This document shows, one piece after another, positions 32,758-41,811 of a DNA stretch of 64,000 nucleotides. A program made the position numbers and the translations under genes. The notes under the pieces were generated by a model. It saw only the letters and a list, made by a program, of their open reading frames with translations. It ran no database searches and had not been told where the DNA came from. This stretch comes from an uncultured Lachnospiraceae bacterium. Lineage in GTDB: Bacteria; Bacillota; Clostridia; Lachnospirales; Lachnospiraceae. The DNA lies in contig CANQOK010000004.1 in NCBI GenBank assembly GCA_947625465.1, positions 62,001 to 126,000 of the forward strand. The letters run 5' to 3'. The number at the start of each line of letters is the position of its first letter. Within the stretch, counting starts at the first letter, position 1.

Positions 32758-33753
32758 ATGAACATCAGTGAGATTGCAGCATTGGCAGGCGTATCAGTAT
32801 CTGCGGTGTCCAGATACCTGAATAACGGATATGTCAGTGAAGAGAAGCGGCAGCGGATTCGGGAAGTGATCGAGAAGACCGGTTACCGGCCGTCGACGCA
32901 GGCGCAGGTACTGCGGACGAAGCGCTCTAAGATCATTGGCGTCATCGTGCCGAAGATCAGCTCCGAAGCCATAGCCAGGGTGACGGAAGGAATCAGCAGT
33001 ATCCTGGCGGAGCAGGGCTATCAGATGCTGCTTGCGAACACAGAGCATCAGGTGGAACGGGAACTGGAATATCTGAATCTGTTTTTGACGCATGCGGTTG
33101 ACGGCATTATTTTTTCTGCTACGGTATTCACCAAGCAGCATAAGACGATTTTTAAGAAAATGACGATCCCGCTCGTTATCATCGGACAGCAGTATGAAGA
33201 TTATCCCTGTGTGTACCATGACGACCACGGAGCGGCGAAGGCACTGACACTGCGTATGCTGGAATCTGGCAGGAGAGACATCGGATGCATCGGTGTAACG
33301 CCCAGAGATGAAGCGGCAGGCAGGCAGCGGATCAAAGGCTACATCGACGCGATGAAGGAGTACGGACTGGACGGACGGGATAAGATTATCGAGGCAGATT
33401 TCCGGCTGGAGTCGGGCTATGAGAAGATGGAAGAACTGCTGAAGCGGTGCCGGGGATTAAACGGCGTATTCTGCGCGACGGACGATATCGCGGTGGGAGC
33501 GGTACAGTATCTGAAAGGCAAAGGCTATCAGATCCCGGAGCATGTGGCAGTTGTGGGGATCGGACATAACCGGATTTCCAGAGTGATCACGCCGAAGCTG
33601 ACTACGGCGCATCTCTATCACAGGAAGAGCGGAGAAGAAGGAGCGAAGATGCTGCTTGAAATGATCGACAGACAGACACTGATCCCCAGACAGCTGAAGC
33701 TGGGGTTTGAGATCATTGACGGAGAGAGCGTAACGCTGGCGAAGGCAGAATGA
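32758..33753 (+). CDS. LacI-family transcriptional regulator
   Basis: A 331-residue repressor. The N-terminal helix-turn-helix and hinge helix are typical (ISEIAALAGVSVSAVSRYLN, then RPSTQAQVLRT). The rest is the periplasmic-binding-protein-like sensor (about 60-331) that binds a sugar or related effector; its closest familiar look is to sucrose or beta-glucoside type repressors, but the ligand cannot be read from sequence. The start ATG 32758 follows AAAGGAGGAAG. Unlike most LacI genes it has no sugar transporter or hydrolase beside it, and an ABC exporter operon lies downstream after a terminator, so it probably acts at a distance. Confidence 0.93.
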   Translation: MNISEIAALAGVSVSAVSRYLNNGYVSEEKRQRIREVIEKTGYRPSTQAQVLRTKRSKIIGVIVPKISSEAIARVTEGISSILAEQGYQMLLANTEHQVERELEYLNLFLTHAVDGIIFSATVFTKQHKTIFKKMTIPLVIIGQQYEDYPCVYHDDHGAAKALTLRMLESGRRDIGCIGVTPRDEAAGRQRIKGYIDAMKEYGLDGRDKIIEADFRLESGYEKMEELLKRCRGLNGVFCATDDIAVGAVQYLKGKGYQIPEHVAVVGIGHNRISRVITPKLTTAHLYHRKSGEEGAKMLLEMIDRQTLIPRQLKLGFEIIDGESVTLAKAE

Positions 33754-33788
33754 CCTGGCTGTAAAGACGGGGAGCCTGCCGGAGAGGG

Positions 33789-33841
33789 CTGCCGCAGAAC
33801 GGGTTTTCGGATTACGGAAAACGGACTGCGGCAGTTCCTTT
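33789..33841 (+). terminator. Terminator after the LacI-family gene
   Basis: CTGCCGCAG (33789-33797) and CTGCGGCAG (33826-33834) pair, with an inner GTTTTC/GAAAAC stem. A short T-rich run TTCCTTTT follows. Confidence 0.78.
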
Positions 33842-33894
33842 TGGGCGGATGTATAAACGGACGGAAAAAAGAGAATGCTGTAAGAAGGTTGTAA

Positions 33895-35634
33895 ATGACG
33901 ATGAAGAGATTATTGGTGTATTTATCCGCATATAAGAAAGAGAGTATCCTGGCGCCGCTGTTTAAGATGCTGGAGGCCAGCTTTGAACTGCTGGTGCCCC
34001 TGGTTATGGCCGACATCATCGATGTAGGCGTGGCCGGCCGGGATCAGGGATATGTGCTGTTAATGGGAGCCGTGCTGGTTTTGCTGGGAGTCGTAGGACT
34101 GGTCAGCTCGGTTACGGCGCAGTATTATGCGGCAAAGGCGGCCACCGGGTTCGGAAGGCGGCTGCGGCAGGATTTATTTGTGCATATCAATGCATTTAGC
34201 TATACGGAGATCGACCGGATCGGAACGCCTACGCTGCTGACTCGGATCACCAGTGATGTGAATCTGGTGCAGAACGGTGTCAACATGGTGCTGCGTCTGT
34301 TTCTGCGCTCTCCCTTTATCGTATTTGGTTCCATGATCATGGCGTTTACGGTAGACGGAAAGGCGGCGCTTATCTTTGTGGCAGTCATTCCGCTGTTATC
34401 CGCGGTCGTATTCGGAATTATGCTGATTACCATGCCGTATTACAGCAAGGCGCAGAAGCAGCTGGACGGGATTTTAAGGCGGGTGCGGGAGAATCTGACA
34501 GGCGTCCGAGTTATTCGCGCTTTTAACCGGCAGCAGGATGAGATTGCGGAATTTACGGACTGTGTGAAGGAACTGCGCCATACCCAGTCTTTTGTCGGAA
34601 AAATATCGGCGCTGCTCAACCCGCTTACCTGCGTTCTGATCAATCTGGGGCTGGTGGCGGTTTTGTGGATCGGCGGAGATCAGGTCAATACCGGCAGACT
34701 GCAGCAGGGCGAGGTCGTGGCGCTGGTGAACTATATGTCGCAGATTCTGGTTGAACTGGTGAAACTGGCGAATCTGATCATTCTGCTGACACGGTCGATG
34801 GCCTGCGCAAAGCGGATTGCCGCCGTATTGGAGACAGAGCCGTCCATGACGGAAGGAAACGGTAACTTTTCCGGAGGTCCCAGAGCGCCCAGAGTCATCA
34901 TGGAAGATGTGTCCTTTACCTATGCCGGCGCCGGAGACGCGGCGCTGGAACATATTTCGTTCCGGGCGGGACGGAGAGAAACCGTGGGCGTGATCGGCGG
35001 TACGGGTTCCGGAAAGACCACGCTGGTCAATCTGATCGCCCGGTTTTATGACGCCACAGAGGGCGGCGTCTTGATCGACGGTATGGACGTAAAACGCTAT
35101 CCCTTTGCACGGCTGCGGGAAAAAGTAGGTGTGGTCCCGCAGAAGGCGGTGCTGTTTTCCGGTACGATCCGGGAAAATATGCAGTGGGGCAAAGCGGATG
35201 CCACCGATGAGGAGATCGGCGCGGCTCTGGCAGCGGCGCAGGCCAAAGAGATCGTAGAAGGAAAGGAAGACGGGCTTGACACCCGGATCCTGCAGGGCGG
35301 CAGAAATCTGTCCGGCGGGCAGCGGCAGCGGCTGACGATAGCCAGAGCGCTTGTAAAGAAACCGGAGATCCTGATCCTGGACGATTCGGCGTCGGCTCTG
35401 GATTTTGCCACAGATGCCAGACTGCGCAGGGCGATCCGGGATCTGGGATGGGATACGACAGTATTTCTGGTGTCTCAGCGGATCTCTACTGTGCGAAACG
35501 CGGATCGGATCCTGGTGATGGATGACGGCAGACTGGTGGGAGACGGCACCCATGAGGAATTGTACGAAACCTGTCAGGTTTATCGGGAGATCTGCCTTTC
35601 ACAGATGGATCAAAAGGAGGTGTCGGCGTCATGA
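33895..35634 (+). CDS. ABC exporter half-transporter, degenerate ATP site (subunit 1 of a heterodimer)
   Basis: A 579-residue protein with an N-terminal exporter membrane domain (six helices, about 15-310) and a C-terminal ATPase domain (about 335-570). Walker A is GGTGSGKTT (about 368-376) and the signature LSGGQRQR begins at about 472. The catalytic glutamate after Walker B is replaced by Asp 497 (LILDDSAS) and the switch histidine by Gln 528 (VSQRIST). This pattern marks the degenerate-site partner in heterodimeric exporters of the BmrCD/TM287-288 kind. It overlaps the second subunit gene by ATGA. The cargo is unknown; drug or lipid export is typical of the family. Confidence 0.93.
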   Translation: MTMKRLLVYLSAYKKESILAPLFKMLEASFELLVPLVMADIIDVGVAGRDQGYVLLMGAVLVLLGVVGLVSSVTAQYYAAKAATGFGRRLRQDLFVHINAFSYTEIDRIGTPTLLTRITSDVNLVQNGVNMVLRLFLRSPFIVFGSMIMAFTVDGKAALIFVAVIPLLSAVVFGIMLITMPYYSKAQKQLDGILRRVRENLTGVRVIRAFNRQQDEIAEFTDCVKELRHTQSFVGKISALLNPLTCVLINLGLVAVLWIGGDQVNTGRLQQGEVVALVNYMSQILVELVKLANLIILLTRSMACAKRIAAVLETEPSMTEGNGNFSGGPRAPRVIMEDVSFTYAGAGDAALEHISFRAGRRETVGVIGGTGSGKTTLVNLIARFYDATEGGVLIDGMDVKRYPFARLREKVGVVPQKAVLFSGTIRENMQWGKADATDEEIGAALAAAQAKEIVEGKEDGLDTRILQGGRNLSGGQRQRLTIARALVKKPEILILDDSASALDFATDARLRRAIRDLGWDTTVFLVSQRISTVRNADRILVMDDGRLVGDGTHEELYETCQVYREICLSQMDQKEVSAS

Positions 35635-37376
35635 GAAAGAAACAGGCCGGCACGGTCAGACGGGTTCTGCAGGCCATCCGCAGATACCGCTTCTCCGTGG
35701 TATTATCCATTTTATTTGCAGCAGCATCGGTTGTTCTGACCTTATATGCGCCGATCTTAACCGGACGCGCGGTCGATCAGATCCTCGGACCGGGCAGGGT
35801 GGATTTCGAGGCGTTAAAAAAGATCATATTCGAGTTTTTGATCGTAGTGGCAGCCACTGCCATCGCCCAGTGGATCATGAATATTCTGAACAACCGGATC
35901 GCGTACCGTGTGGTACAGGATGTGCGCTGCGAGGCGTTTTCCCATCTTGCCCGGCTGCCGGTCGGCTATATCGACGCGCACGGGCATGGGGATATCGTAA
36001 GCCGGATCGTGACGGACATTGACCAGTTTTCCGACGGACTGCTCATGGGATTTTCTCAACTGTTCACCGGCGTGGTGACGATATTCGGAACCTTGTTTTT
36101 TATGCTGTTTACCAACTGGCAGATTACGGTTGTGGTGGTTGTGATCACGCCGTTATCTCTGTTTGTGGCCAAGTTCATTGCCAAACATACGTATGAGATG
36201 GCAAAGCTGCAGTCGGAAACCAGAGGAGAACTGACTTCCTTTGTCAATGAGATGATCGGCAGCCAGAAGATTGTAAAGGCATTTGGGCATGAAGCGGAGA
36301 ATATCGAAACATTCTGTGAGATCAATGACAGGCTTGCGGAGCACAGCCTGCGGGCAACCTTTTATTCGTCCCTTACCAATCCGTCAACCAGGTTTGTGAA
36401 CGGACTGGTCTATGCCGGAGTGGGAATCGCCGGCGCGATTGCGGCGATCCACGGTATGCTGACAGTAGGACAGCTTACCATGTTTTTAAGCTATGCTAAT
36501 CAGTATACCAAACCGTTCAATGAGATTTCCGGTGTGATTACGGAGCTGCAGACGGCGCTGGCGTCCGCCGCGCGGGTGTTTGCGCTGATCGATGAGCCGG
36601 AGATGAAAGCGGAGCCGGAGAATATGCCTGCGCTTACGGAAACCGACGGCAGAGTAGATATTGAAGATGTGGCATTTTCCTATACGCCGGATCAGAATTT
36701 GATCACTGACCTGAATCTGCATGTGGAGCCGGGACAGCGGGTGGCGATCGTAGGGCCTACCGGCTGCGGAAAGAGTACCATAATCAATCTGCTGATGCGG
36801 TTCTATGACGCGGACAGCGGCGATATTCGAGTCAGCGGACACAGTATTTATGAGATTACCCGTCACAGCCTGCGGGAACACTATGGCATGGTGCTGCAGG
36901 AGACATGGCTGAAGTCTGGAACCATTCGGGAAAATATCGCATACGGGAAACCGGATGCGTCTGAGGAAGAGATCGTGCGGGCTGCGAAGGAAGCTCACGC
37001 GCACAGCTTTATCAAGCGGATGCCCAAAGGGTATGATACGGAACTGGCGGAAGACGGCGGAAACCTGTCCGGCGGCCAGAAGCAGCTTTTGTGTATCGCC
37101 AGAGTTATGCTTTCTCTGCCGCCTATGCTGATCTTAGATGAAGCGACCTCCTCCATTGATACCAGAACGGAGATTCGGATCCAGCGGGCGTTTACCAAGA
37201 TGATGCAGGGCCGTACCAGCTTTATTGTGGCGCACCGGCTTTCTACCATTCGGGAAGCGGATGTGATCCTGGTTATGAAGGACGGACATATCATCGAACA
37301 GGGAACGCACCAGTCCCTGCTTGCGAAGAACGGATTTTACGCCGAACTGTACAACAGTCAGTTTGAATTATCATGA
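35631..37376 (+). CDS. ABC exporter half-transporter, canonical ATP site (subunit 2 of a heterodimer)
   Basis: A 581-residue membrane-ATPase half-transporter. Six membrane helices occupy about 20-320. In the ATPase domain, Walker A GPTGCGKST starts at 375, the signature LSGGQKQL is normal, catalytic Glu 504 is present in LILDEATSSID, and the switch His 535 is in VAHRLST. It supplies the catalytic Walker B glutamate and H-loop histidine that subunit 1 lacks. It follows subunit 1 with a 4-base overlap and ends 24 bases before ppk with no terminator, so ppk may be co-transcribed. Confidence 0.94.
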   Translation: MRKKQAGTVRRVLQAIRRYRFSVVLSILFAAASVVLTLYAPILTGRAVDQILGPGRVDFEALKKIIFEFLIVVAATAIAQWIMNILNNRIAYRVVQDVRCEAFSHLARLPVGYIDAHGHGDIVSRIVTDIDQFSDGLLMGFSQLFTGVVTIFGTLFFMLFTNWQITVVVVVITPLSLFVAKFIAKHTYEMAKLQSETRGELTSFVNEMIGSQKIVKAFGHEAENIETFCEINDRLAEHSLRATFYSSLTNPSTRFVNGLVYAGVGIAGAIAAIHGMLTVGQLTMFLSYANQYTKPFNEISGVITELQTALASAARVFALIDEPEMKAEPENMPALTETDGRVDIEDVAFSYTPDQNLITDLNLHVEPGQRVAIVGPTGCGKSTIINLLMRFYDADSGDIRVSGHSIYEITRHSLREHYGMVLQETWLKSGTIRENIAYGKPDASEEEIVRAAKEAHAHSFIKRMPKGYDTELAEDGGNLSGGQKQLLCIARVMLSLPPMLILDEATSSIDTRTEIRIQRAFTKMMQGRTSFIVAHRLSTIREADVILVMKDGHIIEQGTHQSLLAKNGFYAELYNSQFELS

Positions 37377-37400
37377 TCGATCACGGGAGTATGAGAGAAT

Positions 37401-39542
37401 ATGGGGGAATATCATACGGGGCTCTATCTGGACAGAGAACTGAGCTGGCTTGCGTTTGACAGGCGGATCTTAATGGAGGCCGCGGATGAAAAAACGCCGC
37501 TTTTGGAACGCTTAAAGTTTCTTTCCATTTTTCATTCAAATTTGGATGAATTTTTTATGGTACGAGTCGGTTCCCTGACAGACCGGATGCTGGCGGAACC
37601 GAAACGGCGGGATGCAAAAACAGGACAAACGGCGGCAGAGCAGCTGTTTCACATTATGAAGGCGGTAAGGGAGCTGACTGAAAAAGCGGCGGAGCTGTAC
37701 GGTCAGCTCTGCGCCCGGTTAAGACAGTCCGGAATCCTGATCCTGGAACCGGATCATCTGGAAAAGGTGGACGCGCTGATTCTGCAGAATTATTTCAATC
37801 ATGTACTGCGGTATCAGCTGTCTCTGCAGATCGTAAACAGCCGGCATCCGTTTCCGTTTTTGAAAAACAAAGAACAGTATATGGTGATCTTATTTGATAC
37901 AAAAGATGGGGCAAGGCAGCTTGGCATGATTCCGTTAGGCAGCCTGCCCCGATTTTATATGTATGAGCTGGAAAACAAGCACAGAATCGCATTTACGGCG
38001 GAGATTGTAGCCAAATTTGCCGCCAAGCTGTTCCGGGGACAGCGGCCGAAGGAGATCAATCTGATCCGTGTTACCCGGAGCGCCGATCTGGAATACGAGG
38101 AGAGTGTGCTGGAGGAAGAAGCGGATCCGGATTACCGCGATACTATGGAAGCCCTGCTGCAGGCGCGCAGGCAATTGCCTCCCGTACGGCTGCAGTTTTG
38201 GAAAACGCCGTCTCCCAGGCTGTCAGAGCTGTTGTGCAGACAGTTAAAGATGGAACCGAACCGGGTTTTTACGTCAGGGATCCCGTTGGAGTTTTCGCTG
38301 GAACCCGGTTTCCGGGAACAGTTAAAGCTGACGCCGAAGCAGATGGAAAAACTGTTCTATCCCCAGCAAAGCCCCGTAAACCGGATCCCGCTTCAGAAAG
38401 GCAGAGTAATGGCCTTTGCGGAAAAAAGCGATCTTCTGCTGCATTTTCCGTATCAGACCATGCAGCCCTTTGTTCAGCTGCTTTACGATGCGGGGAACGA
38501 TCCGGCTGTGGTGTCCATTCAGATCTCCCTGTACCGCCTGGCCAATCCCAGCAAGATCGTAGCGGCGCTGCTCTACGCGGCGGAGCAGGGAAAAGCGGTA
38601 AGCTGTTTTGTGGAACTGCGCGCCAGATTTGATGAACAGAGCAATATTGAATATACCAGAATACTGGAAAAAGCCGGCTGTCAGATCCTGTACGGGCCGC
38701 CGGGGTATAAAATCCATGCGAAATTGTGTCTGATCACGAAAAAACACCGGAATAAAACCGGCTATATTACACAGGTTGGAACGGGAAACTATAATGAAAA
38801 AACGGCTGAGCTATATACGGATCTTTCTCTGATCACAGCGGATGAACAGATCGGAAGGGAAGCAGAGTCGGTGTTTCACGCGCTGCGAAACGGGGAATTT
38901 GTCACATCCGCAGAGCGGCTCTGGGTGGCGCCCCTGTGTTATCGGACGAAAGTGCTTGAACTGATCGAAGCGGAGATCAGGGCGCAGCGGCAGAGCGGAA
39001 ACGGGTATATCGCCATTAAAGTAAACGCCATGAACGATTTGGAGATCATGCAGAAATTAGTGGAAGCATCGCGGGCAGGAGTAACAGTAAATCTGGTGAT
39101 CCGGGGGATCTGCTGTCTGCGTCCGGGCGTCAGCTCCATGACGGAACAGATCACGGTAAAGAGTATTGTCGGAAGATATCTGGAACATTCCCGTATCTTC
39201 TGTTTTGGCGTGGGAGAACGGCAGCAGATTTTTATCGGCTCCGGAGATCTGCTGACTCGAAATACAGCCAGACGGGTGGAGGTTTTTGTCAAAATATTGC
39301 AGCCGGAGATCCGAAAGGAAATCTTACGGATCCTGACAGCCTGTATCCAGGATGACGAAAGAGGCTGGTATATGAACGCGGACGGGAGTTACAGAAAGAA
39401 AAAGCCGGAGAACCGCCGCGCAAAAGACAGCCAGCGGTATTTGTATGAATCTTACCGGGCTTTGGCGGCAGAACCGGAGAAAAAACGGCGGCGGCATCTG
39501 TGGGGAAAAATCAGAAAACGAAAAAAACCGGCGCAGAACTGA
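37401..39542 (+). CDS. ppk: Polyphosphate kinase
   Basis: A 713-residue PPK1 enzyme that builds polyphosphate from ATP. The N-terminal domain begins with LDRELSWLAFDRRIL. The head domain is followed by the two phospholipase-D-like catalytic domains: ISLYRLANPSKIVAAL, then YGPPGYKIHAKLCLITKK with the likely phosphohistidine, GTGNYNEKTAELYTDLSL, and FIGSGDLLTRNTARRVEVF. The C-terminus is very rich in Lys and Arg. It follows the ABC exporter genes closely. Its last codons hold the terminator of the convergent citrate synthase gene. Together with hppA, it shows a pyrophosphate/polyphosphate energy economy. Confidence 0.96.
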   Translation: MGEYHTGLYLDRELSWLAFDRRILMEAADEKTPLLERLKFLSIFHSNLDEFFMVRVGSLTDRMLAEPKRRDAKTGQTAAEQLFHIMKAVRELTEKAAELYGQLCARLRQSGILILEPDHLEKVDALILQNYFNHVLRYQLSLQIVNSRHPFPFLKNKEQYMVILFDTKDGARQLGMIPLGSLPRFYMYELENKHRIAFTAEIVAKFAAKLFRGQRPKEINLIRVTRSADLEYEESVLEEEADPDYRDTMEALLQARRQLPPVRLQFWKTPSPRLSELLCRQLKMEPNRVFTSGIPLEFSLEPGFREQLKLTPKQMEKLFYPQQSPVNRIPLQKGRVMAFAEKSDLLLHFPYQTMQPFVQLLYDAGNDPAVVSIQISLYRLANPSKIVAALLYAAEQGKAVSCFVELRARFDEQSNIEYTRILEKAGCQILYGPPGYKIHAKLCLITKKHRNKTGYITQVGTGNYNEKTAELYTDLSLITADEQIGREAESVFHALRNGEFVTSAERLWVAPLCYRTKVLELIEAEIRAQRQSGNGYIAIKVNAMNDLEIMQKLVEASRAGVTVNLVIRGICCLRPGVSSMTEQITVKSIVGRYLEHSRIFCFGVGERQQIFIGSGDLLTRNTARRVEVFVKILQPEIRKEILRILTACIQDDERGWYMNADGSYRKKKPENRRAKDSQRYLYESYRALAAEPEKKRRRHLWGKIRKRKKPAQN

Positions 39543-39557
39543 TCGGTCTGCGCCGGT
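39514..39557 (-). terminator. Terminator of citrate synthase, inside the end of ppk
   Basis: ACCGGCGCAGA (39527-39537) and TCTGCGCCGGT (39547-39557) form a perfect 11-bp stem. Read on the minus strand it is followed by TTTTTTTCGTTTTC; on the plus strand no T-tract follows. The T-tract is antisense to Lys codons at the end of ppk. Confidence 0.88.
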
Positions 39558-39594
39558 TCTATGTAATGTTGTCTGTCTGCCTGAAAAAGACGGA

Positions 39595-40962
39595 TCATCT
39601 GCGGCTTTCCAGCGGTTCATAGGGGACATGAGCCGCCACGCTTTTGTAAGCGGGACGGATGATCTTGCCGGCATTCATCAGCTCTTCCATGCGATGCGCG
39701 CTCCAGCCGGTGATCCGGGCAATAGCGAACAGCGGCGTAAACAGTTCGGTAGGAAGTCCCAGCATGGAATAAACAAAACCGCTGTAGAAATCCACGTTGG
39801 CGCTGACGCCTTTATAGATATGGCGTTCCTCGGCGATCACCTTCGGCGCCAGTTCTTCTACCAGAGAGTAAAGCCGGAATTCTTTCTCCATATGCTTTTC
39901 TTCGGACAGCCTTTGTACAAAGTGGCGGAAAATTCTGGCACGGGGATCGGAAATGGAATAAACTGCGTGTCCCATTCCGTAGATCAGCCCCGCCCGGTCA
40001 AATGCATTTTTATTCAGAAGATCATGCAGATATTGCCGTACCAGTCCTTCGTCCTCCCAGTCCGGGATCACCTGTTTCATATCCTCAAACATCTGGACAA
40101 CCTTGATATTGGCGCCGCCGTGCTTCGGCCCTTTCAGGGAACCCAGAGAAGCAGCCGTAGAGGAGTAGGTATCAGTGCCGGAGGAAGAAACCACATGCGT
40201 TGTAAAGGAGGAGTTGTTGCCGCCGCCGTGCTCCGCGTGAAGCACCAGCGCCAGATCCAGGATCTTGGCCTCCAGATGGGAATATTTACTGTCCGGACGC
40301 AGCAGATACAGGATATTCTCTGCTGTGGAAAGCCCGCGCTGCGGCGTATGGATGATCAGGCTGTCGCCTTCGTGATAATGCCGGTAAGCCTGATAGCCAT
40401 AGACGGAAAACAGCGGAAACAGGCTGATCAGCTGCAGCGACTGCCGCATGACATTCGGCAGGGAAATATCGTCCGCCCGGTCGTCATACGCATACAGAGT
40501 CAGCACGCTTCGCGCCAGCGTATTCATCATATCCGCGCTGGGCGCTTTCATAATGATGTCCCGCACAAAATTGGTGGGAAGCGTCCGGTAATTCGCCAGC
40601 AGATTACAGAATTCATCTAACTCAGTTTTGTTCGGCAGTTTCCCCATCAAAAGCAGATAAGTTACTTCTTCAAATCCAAAGCGGTCTTCCCGCAGAAAAC
40701 CGTTTACAATATCTTCTATGTTAATGCCCCGGTAATACAGGCGGCCTTCACAGGGTATGGATTTCCCGTCAACCGTCTCATAGGAAACGACATCGCCGAT
40801 CTCTGTCAGTCCCGCCAGGACGCCCTTTCCGTTAATATCGCGCAGACCGCGCTTTACTTCATACATACTGTATAGCTCCGGATCAATGCCGCAGTGCTCC
40901 GTGCAGATCTGCGACAGGTTTACGATTTCTTCTGTGATTCTGGAATATGGGTTTTCGCTCAA
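39595..40962 (-). CDS. gltA: Citrate synthase
   Basis: A 455-residue citrate synthase condensing acetyl-CoA and oxaloacetate. Catalytic segments seen are LHAEHGGGNNSSFTTHV (first active-site His), GMGHAVYSISDPRARI (second) and the C-terminal NVDFYSGFVYSMLGLP with the catalytic Asp. The best start is TTG at 40962 (minus), eight bases after GAGGAGGAGG; upstream ATG codons at 41007 and 40995 lie before that site. In anaerobic Clostridia the enzyme feeds 2-oxoglutarate and glutamate synthesis. No aconitase or isocitrate dehydrogenase gene is adjacent. Confidence 0.95.
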   Translation of the reverse strand: MSENPYSRITEEIVNLSQICTEHCGIDPELYSMYEVKRGLRDINGKGVLAGLTEIGDVVSYETVDGKSIPCEGRLYYRGINIEDIVNGFLREDRFGFEEVTYLLLMGKLPNKTELDEFCNLLANYRTLPTNFVRDIIMKAPSADMMNTLARSVLTLYAYDDRADDISLPNVMRQSLQLISLFPLFSVYGYQAYRHYHEGDSLIIHTPQRGLSTAENILYLLRPDSKYSHLEAKILDLALVLHAEHGGGNNSSFTTHVVSSSGTDTYSSTAASLGSLKGPKHGGANIKVVQMFEDMKQVIPDWEDEGLVRQYLHDLLNKNAFDRAGLIYGMGHAVYSISDPRARIFRHFVQRLSEEKHMEKEFRLYSLVEELAPKVIAEERHIYKGVSANVDFYSGFVYSMLGLPTELFTPLFAIARITGWSAHRMEELMNAGKIIRPAYKSVAAHVPYEPLESRR

Positions 40963-40995
40963 ATACAATACCTCCTCCTCGATTAAATATCTCAT

Positions 40996-41024
40996 ATAAT
41001 AACACAAATCGAAAACCGGGACAA
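40996..41024 (-). promoter_or_regulatory. Sigma-A promoter of citrate synthase
   Basis: On the minus strand, TTGTCC (41019-41024) and TATTAT (40996-41001) are 17 bp apart. The start point falls just before the GAGGAGGAGG site. Confidence 0.65.
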
Positions 41025-41083
41025 GTCAAGACACGGATAGTTTAGAAAATATTCACAAGTTTGTCATCAGATTGGAATGAATA

Positions 41084-41113
41084 TTGACGAAAAAGGGGAT
41101 CGGGTTTTATAAT
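41084..41113 (+). promoter_or_regulatory. Sigma-A promoter of the phosphopantetheinyl transferase-rarA unit
   Basis: TTGACG (41084-41089) and a perfect TATAAT (41108-41113) have an 18-bp spacer. Confidence 0.78.
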
Positions 41114-41148
41114 AGTCGTATTGGTTCAGACGAAGAAACGGAGTGGAG

Positions 41149-41811
41149 ATGGAAGTATCGATCTACTGGAAACGGATTCCGTTCCCCATACAGCAGAAAA
41201 TGAAACAGGAGGGAGAAAGCGCGGGGCGGCGTATGCTGCGCAGTATCCTGACAGAGCGGTACGGCGTTTCCGATGACCGGATCGTATTTGAAAATACGCC
41301 GGAGGGGAAGCCGGTTCTGCCTTGCCTGCCGGAGGCGGCGTTCAGCATTTCGGACAGCGGAGAGATCGTGGCGGCTGCCGTTTCGGTCGGCTGCAGGGAA
41401 AGCGGATGCCCGGTCCGCAGCCTGGGATTTGATCTGGAAAGAAGGCGGCAGATTTCCGCCGAACTGATCCGGCGGTTTTTCCATCCGGAAGAGCAGGCGT
41501 GGATTTGTGAAGAAAAATCAAAAGAAGCGCAGAACCGGAGAGCGTTAATGATCTGGACACGGAAGGAGGCCTACGGAAAATGGAGCGGCAGGGGGATACG
41601 GTTTCAGATGCAAAAGCAGAATATCCGGCAGAAAGCGATCTGGGACCGGACGATGTCCGGAGAGGAAGAAATCGGACAGGCCGAGAATGGACAGCCGGAG
41701 AAAGTGATCTGGAGTTTATACGCGGACACTCTCGTACAGGTGACCTGGATATCGTGGTCAGGTAAAATAAACCGGGAAAGCGATAAGGAGGAAGCAGATG
41801 GACTTATTTGA
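41149..41811 (+). CDS. 4'-phosphopantetheinyl transferase, Sfp family
   Basis: A 220-residue enzyme that moves phosphopantetheine from CoA to a carrier protein. The two family motifs are present: GFDLERRR (metal-binding Asp and Glu, about 91-98) and WTRKEAYGKWSGRG (about 136-149). The ISDSGE segment stands where SHS usually occurs. The region after the second motif is poorly conserved. ATG 41149 is five bases after CGGAG; GTG 41143 is an alternative. No non-ribosomal peptide or polyketide synthase is in the window, so its carrier protein is unknown; it might serve the fatty-acid carrier. It overlaps rarA by 14 bases. Confidence 0.87.
   Translation: MEVSIYWKRIPFPIQQKMKQEGESAGRRMLRSILTERYGVSDDRIVFENTPEGKPVLPCLPEAAFSISDSGEIVAAAVSVGCRESGCPVRSLGFDLERRRQISAELIRRFFHPEEQAWICEEKSKEAQNRRALMIWTRKEAYGKWSGRGIRFQMQKQNIRQKAIWDRTMSGEEEIGQAENGQPEKVIWSLYADTLVQVTWISWSGKINRESDKEEADGLI

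Noticed and set aside
39445-40620. Open frame of 391 codons on the plus strand opposite citrate synthase
   Set aside because: It is the shadow of gltA, starts inside ppk and has no plausible start site or protein-like composition.
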